Shown: positions 15,503 through 25,132, numbered from the stretch's first letter. The stretch is 64,000 nucleotides of DNA from Kiritimatiellia bacterium (GCA_017447805.1 JAFSMR010000032.1:20803-84802), one strand, 5' to 3'. Notes: generated by a model from the sequence alone, not told the origin. Numbers and translations are program-made.

Positions 15503-16156
15503 TTATTGAATAGCTTTGCCTAGGTTAAGCTTGCCGTTTTCGAGCAGCAAAACGCGATTGCAGATTGCTGCCGCGGAAGGGGAATGGGTAACTAGGACGA
15601 GAGCGGTTTTTCCGCCCGATAGTTCCGATAGAATTTTCAATATGTCCGCGCCTGTAAGAGCATCCAGGTTCCCGGTCGGCTCGTCTGCAAGCACGAGTTC
15701 GGGGTCGGTAATAAGCGAGCGTGCGATTGCGACTCTTTGACGCTCGCCGCCTGAAAGTTCGCTTGGAAGATGCTTCAGGCGCTCGCCTAACCCCATTTCG
15801 CGAAGTAAAGCTTCTGCTCGCTTTTTCAATTCTTGGGAAGATTTTTTCAGGTGCTTTTTTACGCGGCTCGCCGAGCAGGGGAGAAGCACGTTTTCGAGAA
15901 CAGTCAGCTCCGGCATCAGGTGGTAGCTTTGAAACACAAAACCAAAATTATCGGGCCTTGAAACTTTGCCGGATGTCGGTGCGAGGAGGCCGCCGAGAAT
16001 ATGCAAGAGAGTCGATTTGCCCGCACCTGAGCGACCGATTATCGCGACCCTCTCGCCTGCTTCGACTTTCAAATCTACGCCCCTCAAGACTTCTATCGGC
16101 TTTTTGCCGGAAAGTTTGAAGCTTTTGCATAGATTGGATGTTTCGAGAATAATCAT
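15503..16156 (-). CDS. lolD: ABC transporter ATP-binding protein, LolD/MacB type
   Basis: 217 residues. Walker A is GRSGAGKST; signature LSGGERQRVAIARSL, Walker B LVLADEPTGNLD, H-loop LVTHS. The FVFQSYHLMPELTVLENV Q-loop region and the TGNLD box are typical of LolD and other mechanotransmission-type ABC ATPases. Partner of the permease encoded just upstream: the start overlaps its stop by ATGA. Together they should extract lipoproteins from the inner membrane for transfer to the outer membrane. The longer ORF start at 16252 lies inside the permease gene and is rejected. Confidence 0.9.
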   Translation of the reverse strand: MIILETSNLCKSFKLSGKKPIEVLRGVDLKVEAGERVAIIGRSGAGKSTLLHILGGLLAPTSGKVSRPDNFGFVFQSYHLMPELTVLENVLLPCSASRVKKHLKKSSQELKKRAEALLREMGLGERLKHLPSELSGGERQRVAIARSLITDPELVLADEPTGNLDALTGADILKILSELSGGKTALVLVTHSPSAAAICNRVLLLENGKLNLGKAIQ

Positions 16157-17376
16157 TCGTTTAATGCCTTTACGGGGTCTTTGGTTGCCGCGAGAAGCGC
16201 TGGAATCAATGAGGCGAGAATTCCAAAGAAATATACGAACAAAACTGCCCATATAATATCAAGCGGAATAATCCTGTGGGGTATTTCAGGTAGACCATAT
16301 ACCGCCTCCGGGAATACGCTTACGCCAAGCGTTGCGAGCCATTCGACGATATTTTGAAGATTCGTCAATACAAGGTAGCTTGCCAGTAACCCAAGCAATA
16401 TGCCTAAAGTGCACTGGATCAAGCCATGAATCATAAATACGCCCATGATTTGGATTTTCGAGAAACCTAGCGATTTAAGTAGACCGATTTCCGGCGTTTT
16501 TTGCACTGTCAAGACGAGAAGGGTATTCATTACGCAAAATAGCGCAACAAGGGAAATCAGAAGGAGTAGAATTGCCGTTACATTCTTTTCGACAGCAAGA
16601 GCGCTGAATATTTCACGGTCGGCTTCTTGCCATGAAAGCGCTTTTAGATGAGGGCGCAGATTTTCGCATTTTTCGAAAATCGCCGAGAAACATTTGGGGT
16701 CTGTCGGACAGTTCGTCTTTACATGAATCGCAAAAACTCCTTTTTCCATGCCCATCAAATCTCTTACATTAGGGAGCGAGGCGACTACATAGCCGGAATC
16801 ATACTCATACTGTCCGCAAGAAAATATTCCGACGACTTGCCATTTTATCGGCAAAAACACTTCATCGCGCGAAGCTAAGGTCTTCGGTGAATAAACTGTT
16901 ACTTCATCGCCGACATCGACACCTAAACTTGATGCTACATGTTTGCCGATTACAATCGAATCTCCATCGAGTTCGAAAGTGCCGCGAACCGGTTCGCCGA
17001 CTTTATAGGCTTTGGCGAAATCTAGGCCTTCCACGCCGATAATTACAGGCGCAAGGACCCTGCCTTTATATTCGAGTAGAATTCTTGTATCTATTTCCGG
17101 CGTAACGCATTCTACGCCTGGGAGGGCTTCGATTTCCGAAGATAAGCGATATTCATCGTTGATCACATTGCCGGCTTGGGGGAGAATCGAGATATGTGGT
17201 TTGAAATCGAGGATTTTCTTTTCCCAAATATCGCCAAAGCCCGTCATTACACTTCTGACGATAATAACTGCGGCGATGCCGAGCATTACGCCCAGCACCG
17301 ACACACATGTTATAACCGAAGCGACAGAGCGCTTCGGTTTTAGGTATTTTAGAGCTAATTTAATCCAAAATCCCAT
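16153..17376 (-). CDS. lolC: lipoprotein-releasing permease, LolC/LolE type
   Basis: 407 residues. It starts MGFWIKLALKYLKPKRS, typical of LolC/E. Topology is one N-terminal TM (~20-45), a ~220-residue periplasmic MacB-like domain, then three TM segments (~268-290, 312-340, 372-397) forming the FtsX domain, with LLKSLGFSKIQIMGVF as the coupling region. Only one such permease is present, so it probably works as a homodimer (LolF-like). It lies 13 bp after the TonB-like gene and may belong to the same transcript. Confidence 0.9.
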   Translation of the reverse strand: MGFWIKLALKYLKPKRSVASVITCVSVLGVMLGIAAVIIVRSVMTGFGDIWEKKILDFKPHISILPQAGNVINDEYRLSSEIEALPGVECVTPEIDTRILLEYKGRVLAPVIIGVEGLDFAKAYKVGEPVRGTFELDGDSIVIGKHVASSLGVDVGDEVTVYSPKTLASRDEVFLPIKWQVVGIFSCGQYEYDSGYVVASLPNVRDLMGMEKGVFAIHVKTNCPTDPKCFSAIFEKCENLRPHLKALSWQEADREIFSALAVEKNVTAILLLLISLVALFCVMNTLLVLTVQKTPEIGLLKSLGFSKIQIMGVFMIHGLIQCTLGILLGLLASYLVLTNLQNIVEWLATLGVSVFPEAVYGLPEIPHRIIPLDIIWAVLFVYFFGILASLIPALLAATKDPVKALNE

Positions 17377-17389
17377 TGTGAGTTACTTG

Positions 17390-19120
17390 TTAGATATCGA
17401 CATCTACAGAAACATCACCTTTGTCGGTTGCTGCCGCGGCTCCATCGCTCTTTTCTTCCTTGGCTTTCAAGGTTGCCTGAGGGAGGTAGCGATAGTATAC
17501 CATCAGCTGCAATGCGGCTAGACACGTATCCATCACGGGACGCGCCGAGTGGCGATCGTTATTCTGCCAATACGCGCATTCGCGCGGCTTGCCGTCAGGG
17601 CCCGGAATAGTGCCATCGGCTTTCATCTGGTTAGGATAGAAAGCTTTCATCGCCTTATTCCATTCCGCCCAGGCTTCTTTATCGGCGGCAGATGCGCCTT
17701 CCGCCATGCCAGCCTGGAATTTGCACTGCGAAGCATAGTAGTAGTAATACTGCGGGCTGTGCCAATGACCTTTCGGGTGTTCGTGAGTAAAGGGGCCTGC
17801 GTCGCCGACATCGAAGTTCGGCCTCCAGCCTTTCATTACTTCAAGAGCATCGCGAACTTTTTGGTCTTTGCCGTAGCCAAGAAGTTGCATCGCGAGGCAT
17901 CCTACACCGGCAAGACCGGCGTATGCTTCGTAATATCGCTTTCCTGGTCGGTATGCAAAGCCAGTGCGCTTATTGGCGTTTCGCGTGCGCAAGCAGTTGA
18001 TCGCTTTGGCAATGCATTCTTCCATGCCATCGACATGTATGCCAGCTAGCTTACCTGCCTTGATTGCCTGAATGCACCAACCGCCATAGGAAATATCGTC
18101 CGGTTCGGCCGCTTCACTCTTCAATCCGTAGTTCCAACCGCCTGTAGGAGATTGGTTTTTGACCATACGAGTAAGGCCATGGAGGGCTGCTTCCTTAACA
18201 TTGGGATTCTTTGTCATACCATACGCTTCGCAAAGGGCGTAGGTGGAAATCAAGAAACCATATTCTTCTGCGCCGGCTCCATCGATTGTCCATGTTCCGC
18301 CTTTCGTCTGCTTTTGGTGGGTAGTAATCCACTCGATCGCGTTTTTGACGGTCTCGCCGAATTCTTTCGATTTTGGCGTCTCGCCGTGCGCGAGGAATGT
18401 GAGAAGGGCTAGGCCCGTGCAAGCTGCGCGCGATTTATAATGGCAATTCGGCGCGGCTTCCCAGCTGCCTTTTTGGTCGCCATCCTTCACCTGAGTCTTC
18501 TTAAGCCAACGGAGGGCTTTATAGACGGCTCTTTCGGTCTCCTGGTCGCCATACATCGCACCGCCTCGTGTAGCTACGCCGATCGAGCCGGGCGTTCTAG
18601 AGCCGACCATCGACTTCATCTTGACTGGCGAGTTGACGAATGCTACGGTATCTTGCGTCGCCGGCTTTACCGAAACTTGCGTCGCGGGAGGCGCGGCGAT
18701 TGGCGCGAGATTCGAGACTGGGCCGGGGGTAGGATTATCGATTTGAATTTCGACATCTTCCATCGGCGGCGGTTCTGACGGAGGTTCATCCGGCGGCTCT
18801 TCCTGTTCTTGCTCTTCCGGCGCTTCCTCGACTTCTTCGGCCGTAGCTACGGTTACTTCGATAGTCTTAGAACTCTTGCCGGAAATTGCCGTTACGACAA
18901 TCAAGATTACAACGAACAGGACAACTGCGATAATCGCAATCAGCGGGGCCATGAGGCGCTGCATTTCGATTCTCGCTTCTTTATATTCGCGCGTATTGTG
19001 TGGCTTGCCGAGACCCGACATCATCGTAATAAGACGGGAGAAAAATCCTTTCGTCTCGTAACGTTTGCCGAGTTCTTCAATATCAATACCTTCGTCTAGT
19101 GTTTCAACTTCTTCGCTCAT
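17390..19120 (-). CDS. TonB-like membrane protein carrying a prenyltransferase/cyclase-type alpha-toroid domain
   Basis: 576 residues. A cytoplasmic N-terminus (~55 residues) is followed by one TM helix (MAPLIAIIAVVLFVVILIVV, ~57-79), a Glu/Pro-rich linker of ~50 residues (EEPPDEPPSEPPP), a Gly/Thr-rich stretch, and then a ~350-residue domain of alpha-alpha repeats. Repeat signatures include KALRWLKKTQ, GSWEA, ACTGLALLTFLAHGET, AIEWITTHQ, GGWNYG, SYGGWCIQAIKAGKLAG and GLAGVGCLAMQLLGYG, as in squalene cyclase-like toroids. The TM-plus-proline linker layout is that of TonB, but the usual TonB C-terminal domain is replaced. It lies downstream of exbB and two exbD genes. Likely an energised periplasmic device; the ligand is unknown. 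A strong site GGGGAG precedes the ATG. Confidence 0.85.
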   Translation of the reverse strand: MSEEVETLDEGIDIEELGKRYETKGFFSRLITMMSGLGKPHNTREYKEARIEMQRLMAPLIAIIAVVLFVVILIVVTAISGKSSKTIEVTVATAEEVEEAPEEQEQEEPPDEPPSEPPPMEDVEIQIDNPTPGPVSNLAPIAAPPATQVSVKPATQDTVAFVNSPVKMKSMVGSRTPGSIGVATRGGAMYGDQETERAVYKALRWLKKTQVKDGDQKGSWEAAPNCHYKSRAACTGLALLTFLAHGETPKSKEFGETVKNAIEWITTHQKQTKGGTWTIDGAGAEEYGFLISTYALCEAYGMTKNPNVKEAALHGLTRMVKNQSPTGGWNYGLKSEAAEPDDISYGGWCIQAIKAGKLAGIHVDGMEECIAKAINCLRTRNANKRTGFAYRPGKRYYEAYAGLAGVGCLAMQLLGYGKDQKVRDALEVMKGWRPNFDVGDAGPFTHEHPKGHWHSPQYYYYYASQCKFQAGMAEGASAADKEAWAEWNKAMKAFYPNQMKADGTIPGPDGKPRECAYWQNNDRHSARPVMDTCLAALQLMVYYRYLPQATLKAKEEKSDGAAAATDKGDVSVDVDI

Positions 19121-19137
19121 GATATATTACTCCCCTA

Positions 19138-19581
19138 TTACATAGTGAACACACTAACGCTGTAAAGTTCGTTTTTGTAGCAAATATCGAGAACATCTAT
19201 AAGCGCTTTATGGGGACTATCCGTCGCACATTTAACGATTATAGGTGTTTTCTTCGAGGTCTTTGCAATATCTTTAAGATATCTATCGAGCTCTTCTCTT
19301 GCTACTTTAGCCGAACCCGAAGGCCCGCCAAGAGCCTTCTTGTTATAGACTATAACGCCATGCGGGCTATTATCATAGCGGCGGCCGATTTCGATGTTCA
19401 CCGTGATATCGTCAGATGCATCAGATGAACTCGAAGAGGCGGGCGCAGGACGGTTGACATTGAGTTTAGAAAGCACATCCTCCGTCTTGATCGTTACGAC
19501 GAAGAAGATGATGAGTTCGAACACGACGTCAATCATCGGCGTCATATCAAGAGCAGGGTTTTCTTGAGGTCTCTTGCCCAT
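19138..19581 (-). CDS. exbD: ExbD/TolR family protein (ExbD-1)
   Basis: 147 residues. N-terminal TM with the proton-pathway Asp (ALDMTPMIDVVFELIIFFVV), then a periplasmic domain that ends NKKALGG...TDSPHKALIDVLDICYKNELYSVSVFTM. The N-terminal 31 residues are nearly identical to ExbD-2, showing recent duplication or conversion of that part. Works with ExbB to convert the proton gradient into motion of a TonB-like protein. 3 bp separate it from the exbD-2 stop. Its periplasmic domain has a close relative in the lipoprotein at 26204-27625. Confidence 0.93.
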   Translation of the reverse strand: MGKRPQENPALDMTPMIDVVFELIIFFVVTIKTEDVLSKLNVNRPAPASSSSSDASDDITVNIEIGRRYDNSPHGVIVYNKKALGGPSGSAKVAREELDRYLKDIAKTSKKTPIIVKCATDSPHKALIDVLDICYKNELYSVSVFTM

Positions 19582-19584
19582 AGA

Positions 19585-20079
19585 TTACTTCCTCCTCTTC
19601 CATTTGTCGAGATGTGGACGGCTAGGCGTCTTTTCACTAGTTCTATCTTCATAAATCGCCATGAAGGAAATCTTCCAAATGCCTGCGGAAGTGCAAGCAT
19701 TCATGACTTTGGCGATTTCGGAGTGTGGCGTATCGTAGTCGGCGCGGATGAGTATCGGGAATTCGCCGATTCTCTTCTTTTTATCCTCTACGCGACGCTG
19801 CAGTTCGCTAGTAGAAATTTCACGATCTGCCATTGATATGCGGGCGTGACGAAGGCGGTTGCCTTTTGTATCACGAATCGCTACATCAATTTGCATGTGG
19901 GTGGGCGGAAGTTCTTCTGGCGTAAGCACTATGCCATTCGTTCCGTCCTCTAGCTCAATCGTCTCATCCTTCTTCTGCGATTCGGTAAGAGTAACGACGA
20001 AGAAGATGATGAGCTCGAATACGACGTCGATCATCGGCGTCATATCAAGAGCTGGATTTTCTTGAGGTCTCCTTCCCAT
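19585..20079 (-). CDS. exbD: ExbD/TolR family protein (ExbD-2)
   Basis: 164 residues. Same N-terminal anchor as ExbD-1 (ENPALDMTPMIDVVFELIIFF). The periplasmic domain has ISTSELQRRV, ILIRADYDTPHSEIAKVMNACTSAGIWKISFMAI, the usual ExbD strand-helix pattern, and a basic C-terminal tail (RPHLDKWKRRK) absent in ExbD-1. Two non-identical ExbDs suggest a heteromeric stator plug. The periplasmic domain is closely matched by residues ~243-329 of the lipoprotein at 26204-27625. Confidence 0.93.
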   Translation of the reverse strand: MGRRPQENPALDMTPMIDVVFELIIFFVVTLTESQKKDETIELEDGTNGIVLTPEELPPTHMQIDVAIRDTKGNRLRHARISMADREISTSELQRRVEDKKKRIGEFPILIRADYDTPHSEIAKVMNACTSAGIWKISFMAIYEDRTSEKTPSRPHLDKWKRRK

Positions 20080-20111
20080 TGTGGGATTCTCCGTTTCCGG
20101 TTCTTGGGAAA

Positions 20112-20930
20112 TTAACCTTCTACAGGGGCTTCTTCACCTGCGACTTCGACATTTCTGAGGCCGTTCAAGAATTCCATCGTTGTCGCGGTCATTCTGAGAA
20201 TCAAGCGGTTGGCATTGTTTCTGAGCGAGTAGAACGCGGTAATAGAAGGAATCGAGACGATTAGACCGCCAGCAGTTGTCCAAAGCGCCTGACCGATTGA
20301 TTTAGCGAGTTCCGCAGCACCTACGTTACCGGTAGCGAGCGTTTGGAACGTCAAAATCATGCCTTGCACCGTACCGAGAAGGCCGAGCGACGGGCCGAGG
20401 TTACCGCAGACCGAAACCCAGTTGAGGCGCTGCATCATCTTTTCCTGTTCGAGGTCGGAGGCCGCAGTAACGGCTTCCTGAATTACATCGAAACCTTCTT
20501 CTACATGCTGGAAGGCGGCAAGAAGAATATTCGACATTGCAGAAGGGGTATTCTGGCAAGCTTCCATAGCAGCAACGATATCGCCTTGCGACATGGCGGC
20601 CTGAACCTTATCGATAAGACGAGCAGGCATGAGTTTTTCGGGCTTGATCATGATCATGCAGTCCACCGAGAAGTAAATAGCAAGCATGCCATCGCCGAAA
20701 AGTGCGAACCAGAGGAGCATACCGACGATACCTGAACCAAACACGATTTCGTAGAAACCACCCGCATCTTGAGGCTTCGCGGCCGCGTTGTCGTCGACTT
20801 TTTGGCCATCTGCGCCTTCGAGCTGGCCGGCTTCGCCTTCCTGAGCCAAAGATTGGATGGCAACGATTGGCGCAGCACATGTGCCTACGGCAATCATCAG
20901 TGCGAGTAGTGATTTCTTGATCTTATTCAT
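20112..20930 (-). CDS. exbB: ExbB/TolQ/MotA family proton channel with N-terminal extension
   Basis: 272 residues. A signal peptide (to about LAQ, residue 29) and a polar Gln/Asp/Ala region precede the core; ExbB proteins with such a cleaved N-terminal extension are known. The core has three TM segments: one at ~62-84, and two in the C-terminal half around NLGPSLGLLGTVQGMILTF and LWTTAGGLIVSIPSITAFY. These contain the conserved Gly/Thr positions of the MotA/TolQ/ExbB channel. Together with the two ExbDs it forms the proton-driven motor. Ribosome site AGGAAGGAA. Confidence 0.93.
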   Translation of the reverse strand: MNKIKKSLLALMIAVGTCAAPIVAIQSLAQEGEAGQLEGADGQKVDDNAAAKPQDAGGFYEIVFGSGIVGMLLWFALFGDGMLAIYFSVDCMIMIKPEKLMPARLIDKVQAAMSQGDIVAAMEACQNTPSAMSNILLAAFQHVEEGFDVIQEAVTAASDLEQEKMMQRLNWVSVCGNLGPSLGLLGTVQGMILTFQTLATGNVGAAELAKSIGQALWTTAGGLIVSIPSITAFYSLRNNANRLILRMTATTMEFLNGLRNVEVAGEEAPVEG

Positions 20931-20990
20931 TTTGTTAGGTTCCTTCCTGTTTGTTATAATTTTGAAAAATTAGGTTTGTTTTAGGGTTTA

Positions 20991-21764
20991 TTAAAGCTGC
21001 TTTGCCTTTGCTTCCATATCGTTGGCTCGCGAGGCCTGATTGAGTTTTCTAAAGCAATCGGCTGCCTTCATATACGCTTCGCGTCTGGCGTTTTTGCAAG
21101 GATCGTCGCCATACATAAGCGCGACTCTGAGATAGCCATCGGTAAGCGCCTTCGTATAGCTTTCATTCGAACCGCCGCCCTGCGCTAGGATTATATCGCC
21201 ACGCATATTGAGCGCCGCAGCGCTGGAAGCCCTATCGCCGCTTGTCGCGGCTTTCTTGAGGCAGTTTTCGAGCTGTGGAATTTTGCCGAGCTTGAGAAGC
21301 ACTTGCCAGTAGGCAGGTGCGAATTCGCCGGTGAACGCCGCATCTTTATTATCGTTTAGGATGCTCTGCGCTACCTTATTCGCCTCATTCGCATCTCCCG
21401 AATCAAGATAGGCGCTAACAAGCCATCTTGCGGCGGGCTTATCCCAATTCAGCATCTTGTAATCGGCAACAATCTGCTTGAGAAGGGGAATGGCCTGCCT
21501 GCCTTGTTTGTTGCCGACCATTTCAATCGCCTTGCCGAGGTTCGCCGGCTCCGGGATTTCCAGCGAATCGACTTCGTTCTCCTTGAAATTACCGTTGACT
21601 ACGGTATTGCCTTTCTTATAGGCAACCGTATATTCTTTAGATGCAACTTTCCACTTGATGTCGCCCTGAACAGGCGCGCCTACCTTGGGGTAGATCGTTC
21701 CTTGTATTGCCCACGCTGATGAAATCGCGGCGATCGCAAGTGCAGAGAGTACTAGCTTTTTCAT
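20991..21764 (-). CDS. secreted TPR-like protein
   Basis: 257 residues. Signal peptide MKKLVLSALAIAAISSAWA. After ~70 beta-rich residues (KWKVASKEYTVAYKKGNTVVNGNF) come helical pairs typical of tetratricopeptide repeats (AIPLLKQIVADYKMLNWDKPAARWLVSAYLDSGDANEANK and following). Probably a periplasmic scaffold. The gene starts 5 bp after the giant TPR gene and precedes exbB, so it belongs to the same energised envelope system (inference). Confidence 0.8.
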   Translation of the reverse strand: MKKLVLSALAIAAISSAWAIQGTIYPKVGAPVQGDIKWKVASKEYTVAYKKGNTVVNGNFKENEVDSLEIPEPANLGKAIEMVGNKQGRQAIPLLKQIVADYKMLNWDKPAARWLVSAYLDSGDANEANKVAQSILNDNKDAAFTGEFAPAYWQVLLKLGKIPQLENCLKKAATSGDRASSAAALNMRGDIILAQGGGSNESYTKALTDGYLRVALMYGDDPCKNARREAYMKAADCFRKLNQASRANDMEAKAKQL

Positions 21765-21769
21765 TTTTA

Positions 21770-24700
21770 TTATTCTCCTTCAGATTGGTTTTCTTCAGAA
21801 TCCTGGGGTTCTTCCTGGACTTCTATTGTTTCGACTGGTGTAGAATTTTCTTGTTTATTGGTTTCTTGTGCGGCAGATTCGGCTGCTGCTTTTTCTTCTT
21901 CTTCGCTAGGCATTACGGCGCCTGCGGCTTCAGCTTGCTGCATTGCATTTCGAATTTCCGTTCTCGCACTTCCGTTCGGGAAGGTTGCGAGGTAATCGGA
22001 ACCGAACTTCAACACAAAGCCGCCTTTTTCCGGCCCGAGCTTTGCAAGAAGAGGAACGAGAAGGGTATAGGCTCTCTCGAGGTTCTTTACTTCCTGTGCC
22101 GATAGTTCGTCAAATGTCTTTTCTTGGGAATTCTTAGCAACTTCCGCGAGCGCTTTCGCTTCTTCTTCGCTTAGCCCCTCGGTTGATACTTGCGCCTTTT
22201 CTTTGACCGGCTGATGCGCCTGGAGGAACGCCTGCAATGTCGCTGCGGCCTGCTCGCCGGTTTCTTTCGATTCTTCCTTGAATCCCATATCGGCTTCTGC
22301 GTTCATGCGTCGAATACGGATTTCAGCGCTCATGAGGTCAAGCGAATCGCGCTCAGCCTGCGGTTTCTTGGCCCAGTATTGCGTTCTTAGACGCTTCAAA
22401 GCGCCCATAGCCGCAGCAAAATGCTTCTTTCTGAGATTCGTATCTTTTTCGGTCAAGCCCTGTGCAGAGGCGACATCGACCAAAAGGAAGTTTGCATCTG
22501 CCGCTGCGGAAAGATTCTTCAGCTTGGGATCTTCGAGAATTTTATCGATATATTCGCGCGAAGAAATATAATCCTTTTGGTTATAGTAAGATTTCGCCTG
22601 TCCGATTCTTGCGCGAGCTACGGCAGTTGGTAGGTTTGTGCTGGCAAGATTAATCGCTTTGTTGAATGCTTCGTCAGCCAAGAGCCAGCTCTTTGCGTTG
22701 ATAAGCGATTCGCCTGCTCTTACGAAGTCCCATGCGGTGTAGTTGCCATCTGTCTTGAGCATATCGCGATAGATTTCGGTCGCCTCTTTGTTCATACCCA
22801 TTTCGATCAAGCTCTTGGCGAGGCGCGGCATGGCGTCTTTCGCTTCAGGCGAATCCGGGAAGCGTTGAGCAAGGCGCGCGAGGGCATCCTTGGATTTCTC
22901 GACATCTCCCATCGCCGTATAGAGCGTTCCGAGAAGGACATAGGATTTCGCCGCATATTTGCCCTGGGGGAACTGTTTTACATATTCCTCTAGGTTGTCG
23001 GCGGCATTCTTACGGAAAAGTTCAACCTTGGCAGCAGGCTTCTTCAGACGGCGCCAGCTATCGCCGGTTAGGAATAGCGCGCCTTCCTTAAGATCGGAAT
23101 ATTTCGCTTTGTCATTTGCGGTGATTCCAGGGTCTGCGAGCTTCTTGTCGGCATCTGCTGCAAAAGCGCGGAAATCTTTGATGCCTTGAATAATCTGTGC
23201 GCAGCCTTTTGCTTCCTGCTCGGCCGCGACTTGTTCGTTTTCATTCGTCTTAGCGCCGTCGATCATCGCAAAACCGGTCTTTTGGTAGGTCATTGCACGG
23301 TTCATTTGAGCTTGCGCTTTGCGGAGGGGGTTTTCTTCGGCTTCGATATATTTCGTCAATGTCTGAATCGCATTGGCGGTATCGCCGATCTTATCATAGC
23401 AATACGCGAGGCTCGATAGGGAAGTCGCGTAATAGTGGTTCTTGCTATAATACTTGCCGAAGAGTTCCCAGAGCGCGATGGCGTCTTCCCACTTTTCTGC
23501 CGTCTGCAATTCGCCAGCCATAGATGCAGCCATTACAGGAGCGTTTGAGTGGCGACGATAATTCATAAAGAAGGCTTTTTGGAGCTGATCGGCCCTCGTC
23601 AAATCGCCGCGACTCTTTTCGAGACCTGCCGCACGAATTACTGCGTCGCCCGCGAGAGTCATTACCGTATCGTTTTGATTGCCGGCAAAGCGTTCGGCAA
23701 GATACCCCTCGATTGCGTCGAGATCCATTCTCCAATCAGCTTTCTTCGGGCTGTCTTTTGTGCGCGGGTCGCGCATGAGGGTATTATAGCTATTAATGAT
23801 AGATTCGATAGCCTGAATCGATTCTTTGCCTTCCGGGTAGGAGCCGAGGGTCGTAAGAAGATCATTGATCGATTCTTCGTAATTACCTTCGGCCGCCATT
23901 GAATATGCCGCTGCGAATTGCATCTGGCGCACGCGCTGCATCTGCTCTGGCGTTACTTTACTCTTTACCGTCGCGCCGAATTTTTCGGTGGCGAATTCGG
24001 CGATCGCCTTTTCCATATCGCCGGCTTTTGCGGCCCACGCAGATTCCGGATACTGCACGAATACGTTCAGCGCATGGTTGTAGGCGCCTTGTCCATTGCG
24101 CTTCTTGCCCGAGACAATTGCGCCGAAGAGGAGGCTCTTTACTTTTTCGTTGTCTTTAGTAGGCTTGGCTTTGTATTCTTTCTGGGCTTCATCCCAAAGG
24201 ATTTGCGCCAGCATGAATCGGCATTGTGGCATTGGCGACTGCTTAAGGAGGCCGTAAATGCCATCTGGATCGACTTCTTTGATCTGCGCGTGGAGCTCGG
24301 CGAGCTGATCCATATAGTCGTCAATCGTGCTCTGGGCTTTTTCGACGCTGCCCCTCAAGAGCTCAATGTGGGCGAGCATCGCAATTGCACGGCCGAAAAA
24401 GACGGGGCGATCTTGCTCCCACAAAAGCTGGTCGACGATGACCTTGGCTTTATTGAGCAAATCGGTGCGATCTTTCGGCGTAGGCTTTTCTGCGGCGAGG
24501 CGCAGATAGATTTCCGCCGTTTCGCTTGCGACATTGCACCAAGTATTGGCGTCATCGTCGCTCGCGCCCTTATCGATCTGTTTCAAAAGCCCCTCGTAAC
24601 GTTCGGCGGCCTTTGCGAGCTGCTTATCGCCGAGAAGAATTTGCCCGTATGCGTAAGAAGCTTCATGATAGAATTTCTTGAGTTCTTTTGGCGGGGTCGG

Positions 24701-25123
24701 GAACTTTTTGAAGAACTCGTTATAGATATTCGAGCACTCGGTCTTTTTACCCTGCTGGTTGAAGCTGTTTGCGACTTCCAATCGAGCAGCCCAATATTTA
24801 GAGCCATTTCGATCTGGGAGTGCGGCAATGCGCTTTTCGGCTTCCTCCTGTTTACCGAGCGAGATCATCGCGCGTATTTCAATAGCAAAGAAGCTTGTGT
24901 CGGCTTCCGGCCCAGGCCATTTCTGCTTCGCCGCCTCGATTACGGGCTGCGCAAAATCAGGTAGCGCGGCGTCTACAAGAGCTTCGGCATACCTGATTTC
25001 ATCTTGAAGCGCGGTATCTAGCTGTGGGGCAGATCCGCTTTCACCTTCTTGCGAAAATGCGCTCATCGCGGCCGTGCAAACCGCTGCTAGCGCAACACAT
25101 ACTTTCAAATTCTTTGAACTCAT
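21770..25123 (-). CDS. giant secreted TPR protein, 1117 aa
   Basis: Signal peptide MSSKNLKVCVALAAVCTAAMSAFS. The rest is almost wholly TPR-like helical pairs, with recognisable units such as YVLLGTLYTAMGDVEKSKDALARLAQRFPDSPEAKDA and SSLAYCYDKIGDTANAIQTLTKYIEAEENP. It ends in an acidic Glu/Gln-rich tail. It is first in the run leading to exbB-exbD-exbD-TonB-like, so it probably acts as the periplasmic scaffold of that system. Start 25123 is preferred over the ATG at 25141 because the -10 box lies between them; the mRNA would be leaderless. Confidence 0.85.
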   Translation of the reverse strand: MSSKNLKVCVALAAVCTAAMSAFSQEGESGSAPQLDTALQDEIRYAEALVDAALPDFAQPVIEAAKQKWPGPEADTSFFAIEIRAMISLGKQEEAEKRIAALPDRNGSKYWAARLEVANSFNQQGKKTECSNIYNEFFKKFPTPPKELKKFYHEASYAYGQILLGDKQLAKAAERYEGLLKQIDKGASDDDANTWCNVASETAEIYLRLAAEKPTPKDRTDLLNKAKVIVDQLLWEQDRPVFFGRAIAMLAHIELLRGSVEKAQSTIDDYMDQLAELHAQIKEVDPDGIYGLLKQSPMPQCRFMLAQILWDEAQKEYKAKPTKDNEKVKSLLFGAIVSGKKRNGQGAYNHALNVFVQYPESAWAAKAGDMEKAIAEFATEKFGATVKSKVTPEQMQRVRQMQFAAAYSMAAEGNYEESINDLLTTLGSYPEGKESIQAIESIINSYNTLMRDPRTKDSPKKADWRMDLDAIEGYLAERFAGNQNDTVMTLAGDAVIRAAGLEKSRGDLTRADQLQKAFFMNYRRHSNAPVMAASMAGELQTAEKWEDAIALWELFGKYYSKNHYYATSLSSLAYCYDKIGDTANAIQTLTKYIEAEENPLRKAQAQMNRAMTYQKTGFAMIDGAKTNENEQVAAEQEAKGCAQIIQGIKDFRAFAADADKKLADPGITANDKAKYSDLKEGALFLTGDSWRRLKKPAAKVELFRKNAADNLEEYVKQFPQGKYAAKSYVLLGTLYTAMGDVEKSKDALARLAQRFPDSPEAKDAMPRLAKSLIEMGMNKEATEIYRDMLKTDGNYTAWDFVRAGESLINAKSWLLADEAFNKAINLASTNLPTAVARARIGQAKSYYNQKDYISSREYIDKILEDPKLKNLSAAADANFLLVDVASAQGLTEKDTNLRKKHFAAAMGALKRLRTQYWAKKPQAERDSLDLMSAEIRIRRMNAEADMGFKEESKETGEQAAATLQAFLQAHQPVKEKAQVSTEGLSEEEAKALAEVAKNSQEKTFDELSAQEVKNLERAYTLLVPLLAKLGPEKGGFVLKFGSDYLATFPNGSARTEIRNAMQQAEAAGAVMPSEEEEKAAAESAAQETNKQENSTPVETIEVQEEPQDSEENQSEGE

Positions 25124-25132
25124 GATGTTGGT

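Noticed and set aside
22959..24964. Many plus-strand ORFs of 60-350 codons opposite the giant TPR gene
   Set aside because: G+C-rich codon bias opens the opposite strand; none has a ribosome site or recognisable motif.
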